Below, piece after piece: positions 15,523 to 23,726 of a stretch of 64,000 nt of DNA; positions within the stretch are counted from its first letter, which is position 1, and each line of letters begins with the position of its first letter. The stretch covers positions 1,798,001-1,862,000 of the forward strand of contig NZ_CP024160.1 in assembly GCF_002736145.1 (NCBI RefSeq), given 5' to 3'. Both the position numbers and the translations under genes were made by a program. This DNA comes from Collinsella aerofaciens (GTDB lineage Bacteria > Actinomycetota > Coriobacteriia > Coriobacteriales > Coriobacteriaceae). Under the pieces are notes generated by a model, which worked only from the letters and a program-made list of their open reading frames with translations, was not told the DNA's origin and did no database searches.

Positions 15523-17033
15523 TGGCTCGGTTGGATGGCCGCTCGGCGACGGACATAGCGTGCGACTCTGATGCGCCGGCGATTGAGGCGCGAGGCCTGA
15601 GCTTTATCTACCCCGGGGCTGAGGCGCCGGTGCTCGACGGTCTTGAATGGTCTGTTCCCCAGGGCGCGTTTGCGCTGCTTGTTGGTGGTACCGGTTCAGG
15701 CAAGTCGACGCTGCTCTCGCTGCTCAAACCCGAGATCGCGCCGACGGGTACGCGCTCTGGCGAGCTGCGCGTGCTGGGTGAGTCCATCGCCGACATGGGT
15801 GTGCGGGCATCGGCGGAGCGCGTGGGCTACGTGTTTCAAGACCCCGAGAACCAAATCGTGTGCGAGACCGTGTGGCACGAGATGGCGTTTGGCTTGGAAA
15901 ATCTGGGCATGTCGCGCGACGAGATACACCGTCGCGTTGCCGAGACCAGCTATTTCTTTGGGCTAGAGGATTGGCTCCACCGTGATACCGACACGCTTTC
16001 GGGCGGTCGCAAACAGCTGCTGTCGTTGGCGGCCGTTCTGGCGCTGCGCCCGCGCATGTTGCTGCTCGACGAGCCCACGTCTCAGCTTGATCCGGTTGCG
16101 GAGAAGAATTTTCTGCACGCGCTGTTTCGCGTGAATCGCGAGTTGGGCTGCACGGTGGTCGTGGCAACGCATCAGCCGCGCCCGATGCTCGAGTATGCGA
16201 CGTGCGCGTACCGGATTGAAGGCGGGCGCGTGTGCGAGGTGGCTGACATTGCCTCCTTGGGGCATCGTGAAGGGTTGTTTTCTGGCGAGGTGTCGGGGTG
16301 GGGCGCCTCGCGGCGTGCAAAAAACGGAGTTTTCATCAGCGTCGGTGGATGCCGAATACTCCCAAAAATGCACGCTGGGTCGGCTACCACCCTGACAGGG
16401 GGCTGGTTTCGCTACGATCGGGCGTCCGGTTGGGTGCTGCGCGGACTCGATGCGGCGTTCTCGGCTGGCGCGGTGCATGCGGTTGTTGGCGGTAACGGCT
16501 GCGGCAAGTCGACAATGCTTTCGGTGCTGGCCAAGACGGTCAAGTTACAGCGTGGGCATATGGAGCGCGGGGCGGCCTCGGCAGCGCTGCTGCCTCAGAA
16601 TCCCAAGGCGTTGCTGGTTGCCGAGACGGTGCGCGACGAGCTGATGGAATGGGCTTCGACCTGCGGATATGACGAGGCTGCGGCGCGGGAGCGCGCGGCG
16701 AGCCTGGGGCTGTCGGGCTTGGATGGGTGCCACCCGTACGATCTTTCGGGCGGGCAGCGTCAACTGCTTGCGTTGGCAAAGCTGCTGCTGATCGGCCCCG
16801 AGCTGCTATTGCTCGATGAGCCCACCAAGGGTCTAGACCTGGCCAGCCGCCGCATCATCGCTCGCGCTCTGCGTGACCATGCGAAGTCTGGCGGCACCGT
16901 CATCATGACCACGCACGATCTGGATTTTGCCGAGCAGGTTGCCGATGACATTGCCATGATGTTCGACGGTGAGATTGCCTGCATGGAGCCGCCGGCCGAC
17001 TTCTTTGCCGACAACGTGTTTTATAGGGCGTAG
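15522..17033 (+). CDS. ecfA: ECF transporter double ATPase (fused EcfA1-EcfA2)
   Basis: A 503-residue protein with two ABC ATPase domains in one chain. Domain 1 has Walker A GGTGSGKST (residues 55-63), signature LSGGRKQLLSLAAVL and Walker B LLLDEPTSQLDP. Domain 2 has GGNGCGKST near residue 325, LSGGQRQLLALAKLL and LLLDEPTKGLD. In many ECF systems A1 and A2 are separate genes. The linker of about 60 residues between domains is weakly conserved-looking. It energises EcfT and an S component; no S gene is adjacent, so a shared (group II-like) module or the S protein at 22742 is possible. Confidence 0.9.
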   Translation: MARLDGRSATDIACDSDAPAIEARGLSFIYPGAEAPVLDGLEWSVPQGAFALLVGGTGSGKSTLLSLLKPEIAPTGTRSGELRVLGESIADMGVRASAERVGYVFQDPENQIVCETVWHEMAFGLENLGMSRDEIHRRVAETSYFFGLEDWLHRDTDTLSGGRKQLLSLAAVLALRPRMLLLDEPTSQLDPVAEKNFLHALFRVNRELGCTVVVATHQPRPMLEYATCAYRIEGGRVCEVADIASLGHREGLFSGEVSGWGASRRAKNGVFISVGGCRILPKMHAGSATTLTGGWFRYDRASGWVLRGLDAAFSAGAVHAVVGGNGCGKSTMLSVLAKTVKLQRGHMERGAASAALLPQNPKALLVAETVRDELMEWASTCGYDEAAARERAASLGLSGLDGCHPYDLSGGQRQLLALAKLLLIGPELLLLDEPTKGLDLASRRIIARALRDHAKSGGTVIMTTHDLDFAEQVADDIAMMFDGEIACMEPPADFFADNVFYRA

Positions 17034-17059
17034 GTGCATCGACGCCGCCGCGCTTGGGC

Positions 17060-17842
17060 TTACTGTTTGAGTGCCGTGTACTGCTGAAGGAGCGCCATGA
17101 GCCCAACGCGGCTGTTGACCCGCGTCTTTCGAAAGATATTCTCCAGGTGCTTTTTAACGGTGCCGGTGCTGATACAGAGCTCTTCGGCAATGGCCGCGTT
17201 GTCCATGCCCGATAGCACACAGCGGCATACGTCGATTTCGCGCGCCGAGACATCGTAGTCATGGGCGAACACCACCTCAGATGAGCTGCGGTCGGCCCGG
17301 ACGCGCCATTTGGATAGGCGATTGGTAAGGTGGGGCTCGACCAGCTCCAGAATCTGGACTTCGCGGTCGGTGAAGTCGCCTTCCTCTTTTTTGCGATTGA
17401 GATTGAGCGATCCCAAAAAGCCCTCATCGTTAAAGAAACTCACGTTGACGACATGACGGCCGCCAAGGTAGTCCTTCATATAGCTACTCTCGATATCGCC
17501 GGGGCTGAGCTGGTCGGATTCGCGCAGCACCGTCGAGCGCGTGAGGTTGCGATGCGCGACGATCATATCCTGTTGCCAGTACTCTTCGGTGTAGCGCTCG
17601 AGCATCCCGGCGGGGACGTCGATGCCGAGCGGGTCGAGAAAGACGCGCGTCTTCCATTCCTGCGGGGTGGAAACGAGGTCTTTGGAAAGATCGCTCAGGA
17701 AAAACGCTGCCGACTCGTAGGGGATAAGAAAACGCAACTTCTTGAGGATGGTCGACCGGAATTCTCGGTCGTTGTCGATGGAATTAATCGAAAGCACAAG
17801 ATCGTTTAAGCAGAGCCACTCGGAATCGGACAGAAAGCTCAA
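17060..17842 (-). CDS. LuxR-family transcriptional regulator with GAF-like N-terminal domain
   Basis: A 260-residue regulator. Residues about 20-170 look like a GAF/autoinducer-type sensory fold (ILKKLRFLIPYESAAFFLSD, VVNVSFFNDEGFLGSLNLNRKKEEGDF). Residues about 195-255 are a LuxR helix-turn-helix: VSAREIDVCRCVLSGMDNAAIAEELCISTGTVKKHLENIFRKT. It is convergent with the ECF genes (26 bp between stops) and divergent from the MFS-amidohydrolase-MFS genes 200 bp away, which it may control. The ligand is unknown. Similar regulators beside MFS genes are widespread in Coriobacteriia, which supports but does not prove this pairing. Confidence 0.82.
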   Translation of the reverse strand: MSFLSDSEWLCLNDLVLSINSIDNDREFRSTILKKLRFLIPYESAAFFLSDLSKDLVSTPQEWKTRVFLDPLGIDVPAGMLERYTEEYWQQDMIVAHRNLTRSTVLRESDQLSPGDIESSYMKDYLGGRHVVNVSFFNDEGFLGSLNLNRKKEEGDFTDREVQILELVEPHLTNRLSKWRVRADRSSSEVVFAHDYDVSAREIDVCRCVLSGMDNAAIAEELCISTGTVKKHLENIFRKTRVNSRVGLMALLQQYTALKQ

Positions 17843-17896
17843 GATGACCTCCGATGAAATTGCGTAGGGTTTAAGCTGGCGCTTTAGCTATTTAGC

Positions 17897-17909
17897 GTAG
17901 TGATACTAC
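17897..17909. promoter_or_regulatory. Small palindrome in the divergent LuxR/MFS promoter region
   Basis: GTAGTGATACTAC is a perfect 5+3+5 palindrome in the 200-bp gap between the regulator and the MFS gene. It is a candidate operator half-site pair; chance occurrence is possible. Confidence 0.3.
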
Positions 17910-18042
17910 TCCTTTTTTCGCATGATGATAAGCCGGATGCCGAATGGTTTCGGTGAAGGGTCAATCGCAAAATGTGGGCACCGAAGAGCCAGGGCCCGGC
18001 TCTCCAAGCTGTCTGAATACTCGACTAACCAAAGGAGTCATC

Positions 18043-19254
18043 ATGGAAGAGAAGCTTCCTTCATGGCGCTGGGCGATCGTTTCGGTCGTTTGCTTGCTGT
18101 GCTTTATGGCTAACTACATGCAGTACCAGGTCTCGGCGCTCGCCGTCGAGGTCATGCCGATGCTCAACATCGATACCGTCGGCTTCTCGATGCTGTTCCT
18201 CGTCCCCATGCTTACTGCTGTCTTCTTCTCGATTCCGCTGGGCGCCCTCGGTGACCGCATCGGTTCCAAGAAGGTCGTTGCGGTCTGCACCGCAATTTCG
18301 GTTGCCGGCGGCTTCCTCCGCTGCTTTACGCTCGACTCGTTCACGATGCAGATGGTGTCGATGTTCCTGATCGGCATGGGCATCTCGGCGCTCAACGCCA
18401 ACCTCATCAAGGTGCTCGGCACGTGGTTCCGCGAGCAGACCGGCTTTGCCATGGGCTTGTTCTACGCCGCTTCGTGCGTCGCCATCGTCGTCGCCCAGAT
18501 CTGCGCCGGCATGTTCGGCAGCGTTTTCAACTCCTACATGGTTGCCGCTGTCGCCATGACCATCTCCTGGGTCCTTTGGATCGTACTCGACCGTGACGTG
18601 CCCGAGGGTCAGCCGCTTCCCGAGCCCGAGCCCGTGCTCGACTACCTCAAGGTCGCCATCAAGAGCCCCGGCGTGTGGCTGATCTCCATCGGCGTTGGCT
18701 TTGGCCTCGCCTCCACCACTGCCTATGCCGGCTTCCTGCCCCAGGCGCTCCAGCTCGGCAAGGGCATCGATGCCGCTACCGCCGGCTTCATGGCCGCCAT
18801 CGTCACCGTCGGCAGCTTCTTCGGCTGCATCGTGGGACCTGCTTTCTGCGACAAGCTTGGCAAGTTCAAGGGCTTCCTCATCGTCACCACGCTCATCGGC
18901 GCTGTCTCGATGTTCGTGACGTGGTACACCCCCGTCGGCTTCCTGCTGTGGGCGATCCTGGTCACCAACGGCTTCTTCACCGCCATCAACGGTCCGATCA
19001 TGCAGTCCATGCCGGTTCTGCTCCCCGAGATCGGCGACACGTACGCCGGTTCCGCTGGCGGCATCGTTGGCACCATCTCCCTGCTCATGAGCTACTTCCT
19101 GCCCATCGGCATCTCCGCTGTCGCCGGCGCCGACTACACCATGAACATGGGCCTCGAGAGCCTCTGCTTCCTGCTTTCCGTGGTGCCGGTCTTCTTCCTG
19201 CCCGAGCTCGGCCGCAAGGCTATGCAGGCTGCCGCCGCTAAGGACGGCGAGTAA
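18043..19254 (+). CDS. MFS transporter
   Basis: A 403-residue carrier with about 12 membrane segments. The start at 18043 (MEEKLPSWRW) follows AAAGGAG, and the upstream frame is not coding. Family features include MANYMQYQVSALAVEVMPMLN, the motif A-like PLGALGDRIGSKKVV in the 2-3 loop, and VPVFFLPELGRK at the end. It is followed three bases later by an amidohydrolase and then a paralogous MFS gene, both carriers sharing the ANYxQYQVS N-terminal motif. Substrate unknown. Confidence 0.88.
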   Translation: MEEKLPSWRWAIVSVVCLLCFMANYMQYQVSALAVEVMPMLNIDTVGFSMLFLVPMLTAVFFSIPLGALGDRIGSKKVVAVCTAISVAGGFLRCFTLDSFTMQMVSMFLIGMGISALNANLIKVLGTWFREQTGFAMGLFYAASCVAIVVAQICAGMFGSVFNSYMVAAVAMTISWVLWIVLDRDVPEGQPLPEPEPVLDYLKVAIKSPGVWLISIGVGFGLASTTAYAGFLPQALQLGKGIDAATAGFMAAIVTVGSFFGCIVGPAFCDKLGKFKGFLIVTTLIGAVSMFVTWYTPVGFLLWAILVTNGFFTAINGPIMQSMPVLLPEIGDTYAGSAGGIVGTISLLMSYFLPIGISAVAGADYTMNMGLESLCFLLSVVPVFFLPELGRKAMQAAAAKDGE

Positions 19255-19256
19255 TC

Positions 19257-20903
19257 ATGGAGGCGGTGGTTCCTGCCGACATCGTCATTAAGACGACGGC
19301 GCTGTTTACGGCCGAGGAGCTTGAGCCCCATGCGGGATGCGTCGCGGTTCGCGGCAACGAGATCGTCGCCGTGGGCGCACCCGACAAGGTGCAGCCGTTT
19401 GTCGGTCCCGATACCGAGGTGATCGATGCGGGCAACAAGCTGGTCATGCCCGGATTCAACGATTCGCACATGCACTTTGCGCTCGGCTCCATCCAGAAAG
19501 ACGAGGACTTCTGCTGCGATTTGATGTTCTTGCCGAGCGAGCAGGCCTGCGTCGATGCCGTGGCGAAGTTTGCCGCCGAGCACCCCGACAACCCGTGGAT
19601 CTACGGCCAGGGCTGGTATTCGCCCGCATGGGAGGATCCGACTGATCCCGACTGTCGTAGCCTCGATGCACTCGACATCGATCGCCCGATTGTGCTTTCG
19701 GACTTTTCGATGCACGTGGTTTGGTGCAATACCGCCGCGCTCAAAGCGGTCGGCATCGACCGTAACACCCCGACGCCCGAGGGCGGCCTCATCCGCCACT
19801 TTGACAACGGCGAGCCCAACGGTTTTCTGTCCGAGCCCCAGGCGACGAACATTCTGCTCGATGTGGTGCTCAACAAGCCGGACCTCGATGCTTCGCTGCT
19901 CAAGTCGATGCGCAAGTTTAACAGGCTCGGCATCACTTCGATCGGCGACATGCATCCCCTGGGCGTGACTACGCCCGGCGTGTACGACATTTACGACCGA
20001 CTGGCAAACGAGGACCTCAGCACGCTGCGCATTAGCTATTACTCTGCGCTCGATGCTCCCATGGCGGAGTCGCAGGCTCTGAGGGCGCGCCATCATGGCG
20101 AGCGCGTGCGCATGGCGGGCCTTAAGTACATCCTGGACGGCTGCCCCGAGGCCTATACGGCATACATGCACGAGCCGTATCTCAACGCCCCCATGGGCAA
20201 GGGCTTCCGCGGCGAGCCGGCGTGCAACCAAGAGACGCTCGACCGCATGGTGCTCGAGGCCGATAAGAACGGCTTTGACGTTCGCATCCATGCCATTGGC
20301 GATGCCTCGGCCACGATGATCATCGATGCCGTCGAGCGCGCCGAGGAGGCGTGCGGCGACAAGGGGACGCGTTTTGCCATCGAGCACACCGACAACCTGC
20401 AGTTTGAGGACATTGCGCGTATGAAGCGCCTGGGCATCAACGCCGCGATTCAGCCGCAGCATCCCATTGGAGGCCTTGGGCAGGGCGTGTACGAGGGCTC
20501 GCTCGGCGAGGAGCGCATGAGCCATATGTGGCGCTACCGGGAGGAGGCCGACGGCGGAATCCATCTGGGCCTTGGTACCGACTGGCCTGCGGTCATGTCG
20601 ATCGATCCCATCGACACCGTATATGCCGCGGTGACGCGCAGCGAGTTCGATGGGCATCCGGCGGAAGGCTATTTCCGCGAGAACGCGCTGACGCTTGGCG
20701 AGACGCTCCAGGCGCATACGCTCGGCTCCGCCTATGTCGAGGGTTTCGAGCGCCGTCTGGGCAGTCTTGCCGCCGGCAAGCTGGCCGACATCGTTATCCT
20801 GTCGGGTAACCCGTTTGAGATGGACCCGATGGCGCTTCGCGAGCTGGAGGTCGAGACGACCATATTCGATGGGCGTATTGTCTATCGCAAGGACGAGGCA
20901 TAG
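19257..20903 (+). CDS. Amidohydrolase family protein (YtcJ-like, metal-dependent)
   Basis: A 548-residue cytosolic metal-dependent hydrolase of the amidohydrolase_3 type. The metal-binding motif GFNDSHMHF (HxH) lies near residue 75, further conserved sites are VRIHAIGDASATM, FAIEHTDNLQFEDIARM and GTDWPAVMSIDPI with the metal-binding Asp, and the C-terminal beta-sandwich ends GKLADIVILSGNPFEMDP. YtcJ-like enzymes act on amides or related C-N bonds; the substrate cannot be named. The gene lies between two MFS carriers, which suggests import followed by intracellular hydrolysis, perhaps with product export. Confidence 0.87.
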   Translation: MEAVVPADIVIKTTALFTAEELEPHAGCVAVRGNEIVAVGAPDKVQPFVGPDTEVIDAGNKLVMPGFNDSHMHFALGSIQKDEDFCCDLMFLPSEQACVDAVAKFAAEHPDNPWIYGQGWYSPAWEDPTDPDCRSLDALDIDRPIVLSDFSMHVVWCNTAALKAVGIDRNTPTPEGGLIRHFDNGEPNGFLSEPQATNILLDVVLNKPDLDASLLKSMRKFNRLGITSIGDMHPLGVTTPGVYDIYDRLANEDLSTLRISYYSALDAPMAESQALRARHHGERVRMAGLKYILDGCPEAYTAYMHEPYLNAPMGKGFRGEPACNQETLDRMVLEADKNGFDVRIHAIGDASATMIIDAVERAEEACGDKGTRFAIEHTDNLQFEDIARMKRLGINAAIQPQHPIGGLGQGVYEGSLGEERMSHMWRYREEADGGIHLGLGTDWPAVMSIDPIDTVYAAVTRSEFDGHPAEGYFRENALTLGETLQAHTLGSAYVEGFERRLGSLAAGKLADIVILSGNPFEMDPMALRELEVETTIFDGRIVYRKDEA

Positions 20904-20908
20904 TTAGG

Positions 20909-22099
20909 GTGATTGACGTGAGCAAAGGGACGGTCGAGAAGTACGCGTTGCTGTTTGTGGTGTGCGGCGTCGTGTTTGCCGCCAACTACGCGCAGTACCA
21001 GGTGTCGGGGTTGGCGCACATGGTTGTGTCGAGCCTGCGGTTGTCGTCTGCCGAGTTTTCGGCTGTCCTGTTTGCCCCGTTTATTCCTGCCGTGGTGTTT
21101 GGTATGCCGGCAGGCGTTTGTGCCGATCGTCGCGGCGTGAAGGCGCTCGTGTTTTTCGCATCGGCGGTTTCTGCGGCCGCGGCGGTCGCGCGCGTCGCGT
21201 GTTCCTCGTTTGCGACGCTGTTTGCAGCGAGCATGCTGCTGGGCGCGGCGCCCTGCGTCATCAACGCCATTGCGTTGAAGGTGTTGGGACCTGCTTTTGG
21301 CGATGACACCGATCGCGCCATGGGGTGGTTTTATGCGGCGGGCTCCGCCGGCATTGCCTGCTCGCTTGCGACGTCTCCTCTCTTTGCGGCGGCTGGGCAG
21401 GCATACGTGCTCGCCGCTGTCTTGTTTGCGGTATTTGGGCTGCTGTGGCTGCTTGTCGCGCCGTCGGCGGACGCCGTGCGTGCAGCAAGCGATGGCGGCG
21501 CCGGTGACTCCGTGCCGATGGCGGGCGCTTTTGGAACGGTGGCCAAGATGCCGATGATTTGGCTTGTGGCGGTGCTACTTGGAGTCGCCCTCGCGTCGGC
21601 TACGGCGTACTCCGGTTATTTGGTATCGGCGCTCGAGGTTTCGATCGAGCCGCAAACCGCTGGAGTCCTGGCTTCGTTTGTAACCCTCGGATCGATTGTC
21701 GGGAGCGTGGTCGGCCCCTATATGCGCGCGCAGTTTAAGGACTACCGTGCATTTATGGCTTTGTCGGCGGTCGCCGGAGGCGTGCTCATGTGGGCTGGGG
21801 AAGCCTTTATTTCCACGTCTTCGATAGGGCTGATGTTTGCGATCGGCATCGCGAGCGCCGTTGCCGGGCCCGTCGTCCAGTCGCTGCCGTACATGCTTCC
21901 CGGCGTGCGCGATGGCCTTGCGGGAAGCGCCGGCGGTGTGGTGAGTACCGTCTCGCTGGGATTGACGTTTTTGATTCCCGTGGTGCTTTCTTGCTGCATT
22001 GGCGAGAGCTACGAAACGCTTCTTTTGGGATGCGCCGTTCTGTTTGGCGCCACGGCGCTGGCGTCTCCGCTTCTGCCCTCGCCCGATTCGCTTACGTAG
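20909..22099 (+). CDS. MFS transporter, paralogue of the upstream carrier
   Basis: A 396-residue carrier with about 12 membrane segments, similar in layout to the gene at 18043 (AANYAQYQVSGLAHMVVSSL; GMPAGVCADRRGVKALVFF as motif A). GTG 20909 or GTG 20918 is the start, directly after the amidohydrolase stop (5 or 14 bp). The two MFS proteins look like paralogues that have diverged substantially, so they may handle substrate and product. It ends the block. Confidence 0.85.
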   Translation: MIDVSKGTVEKYALLFVVCGVVFAANYAQYQVSGLAHMVVSSLRLSSAEFSAVLFAPFIPAVVFGMPAGVCADRRGVKALVFFASAVSAAAAVARVACSSFATLFAASMLLGAAPCVINAIALKVLGPAFGDDTDRAMGWFYAAGSAGIACSLATSPLFAAAGQAYVLAAVLFAVFGLLWLLVAPSADAVRAASDGGAGDSVPMAGAFGTVAKMPMIWLVAVLLGVALASATAYSGYLVSALEVSIEPQTAGVLASFVTLGSIVGSVVGPYMRAQFKDYRAFMALSAVAGGVLMWAGEAFISTSSIGLMFAIGIASAVAGPVVQSLPYMLPGVRDGLAGSAGGVVSTVSLGLTFLIPVVLSCCIGESYETLLLGCAVLFGATALASPLLPSPDSLT

Positions 22100-22154
22100 T
22101 GCCACGCCCCCGTTTGTTCGATGCCGGTTGGCACAATACTAGGAGTTGATTTAC

Positions 22155-22616
22155 TTGACGTTGAAAAAGAGCACCGTCGTGACGATCCTCAATGGCATCG
22201 TCAACCCTCTGCTCATGTGTTCGTTTTTGCCGATTATCGAGGGAAAAGCCGCACTCGATTTTCAAGGCGTCACGGGCTTTTGGGGACAGCTTGCCCTAGC
22301 CATTGCCATTGCGCAAATTGTGAGCTTTATGCCGCTCTTTGGTAAAACCGTCGGCATGTGCGTCGAGTTTTTTGGCTTTGAGCCAGGTACTCCCGGCGCG
22401 CGTGTCTGCGGAACCGTTGTGGGCGCTACGCTGCTCTTTTGCCTTATCGGACTGTTTGAGATTGCTTTTCAGACGGGCTTTGGCGTGGTCAATGGCATGC
22501 CTTATTTTTCGCGCTGGGCACGTCTTGTGACGGGTGGCTGGGCGTTTGTTGTTGTGGGCGGCTTGCTGTTTGACCCCTTTGCCGCGGCGCTTGCCGCTAA
22601 GGTGACGGGCGAATAG
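22155..22616 (+). CDS. Small integral membrane protein of unknown function
   Basis: About 153 residues starting at TTG 22155, chosen because AGGAG (22141-22145) lies at good spacing; TTG 22146 is also in frame. Four hydrophobic segments are visible (VVTILNGIVNPLLMCSFLPI; LALAIAIAQIVSFMPLFG; VVGATLLFCLIGLFEIAFQ; GGWAFVVVGGLLFDPF). I do not recognise a family. The position between an MFS gene and an ECF S component, and the terminator that follows, leave it as a single-gene unit or the end of the MFS transcript. Confidence 0.65.
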   Translation: MTLKKSTVVTILNGIVNPLLMCSFLPIIEGKAALDFQGVTGFWGQLALAIAIAQIVSFMPLFGKTVGMCVEFFGFEPGTPGARVCGTVVGATLLFCLIGLFEIAFQTGFGVVNGMPYFSRWARLVTGGWAFVVVGGLLFDPFAAALAAKVTGE

Positions 22617-22665
22617 AGCTTGGTGCCGCTTGTGCAGCGGGTATAACAGACGAATGGCTGTCGGG

Positions 22666-22697
22666 GCCGACCGGGGGACTGGTCGGCTTCTTTTTTT
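22666..22697 (+). terminator. Rho-independent terminator
   Basis: GCCGACC (22666-22672) pairs with GGTCGGC (22681-22687) followed by TTCTTTTTTT. It separates the small membrane protein gene from the ECF S component gene. Confidence 0.8.
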
Positions 22698-22741
22698 ACG
22701 CGTGCTACCATGTACGGGCATTTGTCTGATGGAGGCTGCCG

Positions 22742-23440
22742 TTGTCGCGTGCGTTGCAACATATGGAGATCCCGCTGCTCCTGGCGGTGCCGGTGGTGAT
22801 GGCTGCTGCGCTGCCGGCGGGTATTGAGCACGCGGCGCTTGCCATGCTCGTTGTCGTGGCGTTGGTGCTTGTGCTGTTCTTTGCGGGTTACGAGGCGTCG
22901 CGCCCGGGCCTGCGCCAGATTATGCCCACGCTGGTGTTGGCGGCGTTGGCCGCGGCGGGGCGCATCTTGTTCGGTCCCATTCCCGACTTTAAACCGGTGA
23001 GCGCCATCGCCATTATCGCGGGGGCGACGCTCGGGCGCCGCAATGGTTTTATGGTTGGCGCGCTGGCGGCGCTGACCAGCAATTTCTTTTTTGGACAGGG
23101 CATGTGGACGCCGTGGCAGATGTATGCCTGGGGCCTGGTTGGCTATGTTGGCGGCGCGCTGGCGCATGCGGGTGCGTTCGACCGCGCCGACGGCACCGTG
23201 CGCATGCCAGCACTGCTGGCGTACGGCTTTGCGTCGGGCCTGCTCTATGGCGTCGTGATCAACGCGTATGACATCATTGGTTTTGTACAGCCGCTTACTT
23301 GGGCGGGTGCCGTGGCGCGTCTTGCCACGGCAGTGCCGTTCGATATTACGCACGGCCTTGCGACCTGCGTGTTTTTGGCCGCCTTGTACAAGCCTTGGTT
23401 CCGTCGCATTAACCGTGTCGTCGTGAAATACGGGCTGTAG
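22742..23440 (+). CDS. ECF transporter S component (substrate-binding membrane protein)
   Basis: A 232-residue membrane protein beginning at TTG 22742 with GGAGG at 22731-22735. It has about six hydrophobic segments and the pattern RILFGPIPDFKPVSAIAIIAGATLGRRNGFMVGALAALTSNFFFGQG followed by WTPWQMYAWGLVGYVGG, typical of ECF S components of the group seen in vitamin transporters such as cobalamin-type (CbrT-like). The vitamin is not certain. No A or T gene is next to it; the EcfT-EcfA pair at 14536-17033 is the closest module and a natural partner. Confidence 0.75.
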   Translation: MSRALQHMEIPLLLAVPVVMAAALPAGIEHAALAMLVVVALVLVLFFAGYEASRPGLRQIMPTLVLAALAAAGRILFGPIPDFKPVSAIAIIAGATLGRRNGFMVGALAALTSNFFFGQGMWTPWQMYAWGLVGYVGGALAHAGAFDRADGTVRMPALLAYGFASGLLYGVVINAYDIIGFVQPLTWAGAVARLATAVPFDITHGLATCVFLAALYKPWFRRINRVVVKYGL

Positions 23441-23477
23441 GGCTGGTTGCGTCGGGGCGGGAATCAATACTGCCGAA

Positions 23478-23640
23478 GTGCCATTTCAAAACTATGCCGG
23501 TTTACGGGGCTAGATTGGCGCAGGCAGACCATGCCGGCTTTTTCGAAATAGAGCAAGCCGTTCACCTGCGGTTTTATTATCTCGGAATTGCGTATGGTTG
23601 GGGGTTCGCGATTCAGCCCCGTAAACCGGCATAGTTTTGC
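23478..23640. repeat. Long hairpin element, copy A
   Basis: Bases 23488-23511 and 23615-23638 form a perfect 24-bp inverted repeat of AAAACTATGCCGGTTTAC plus GGGGCT. The interior, read on the minus strand, carries the conserved core AAAACCGCAGGT. The element begins with GCCATTTC. Copies B, C and D are at 41187, 48545 and 48301. It lies between two convergent genes. Confidence 0.85.
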
Positions 23641-23682
23641 GCAGGCCGACTAATAATGACGGGCATCGCAGCCCTCGGAGAG

Positions 23683-23719
23683 CCAAAATGATCCGTTTCC
23701 CTCCGTCCCCAGGGGATCA
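23683..23719. repeat. Companion motif of the long hairpin elements, copy 1
   Basis: CCAAAATGATCCGTTT is followed by CCCTCCGTCCCCAGGGGATCA. Reverse-complement copies with TGATCCCCC and ACGGATCATTTTGG are at 41371-41406 and 48470-48504. All three lie within 20 to 50 bp of a long hairpin element. Confidence 0.75.
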
Positions 23720-23726
23720 GCTGGAG

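Noticed and set aside
22620-22741. A vitamin riboswitch ahead of the ECF S component
   Set aside because: The leader after the terminator is only about 45 bases and no conserved riboswitch core is recognisable; the hairpin fits termination of the previous gene better.
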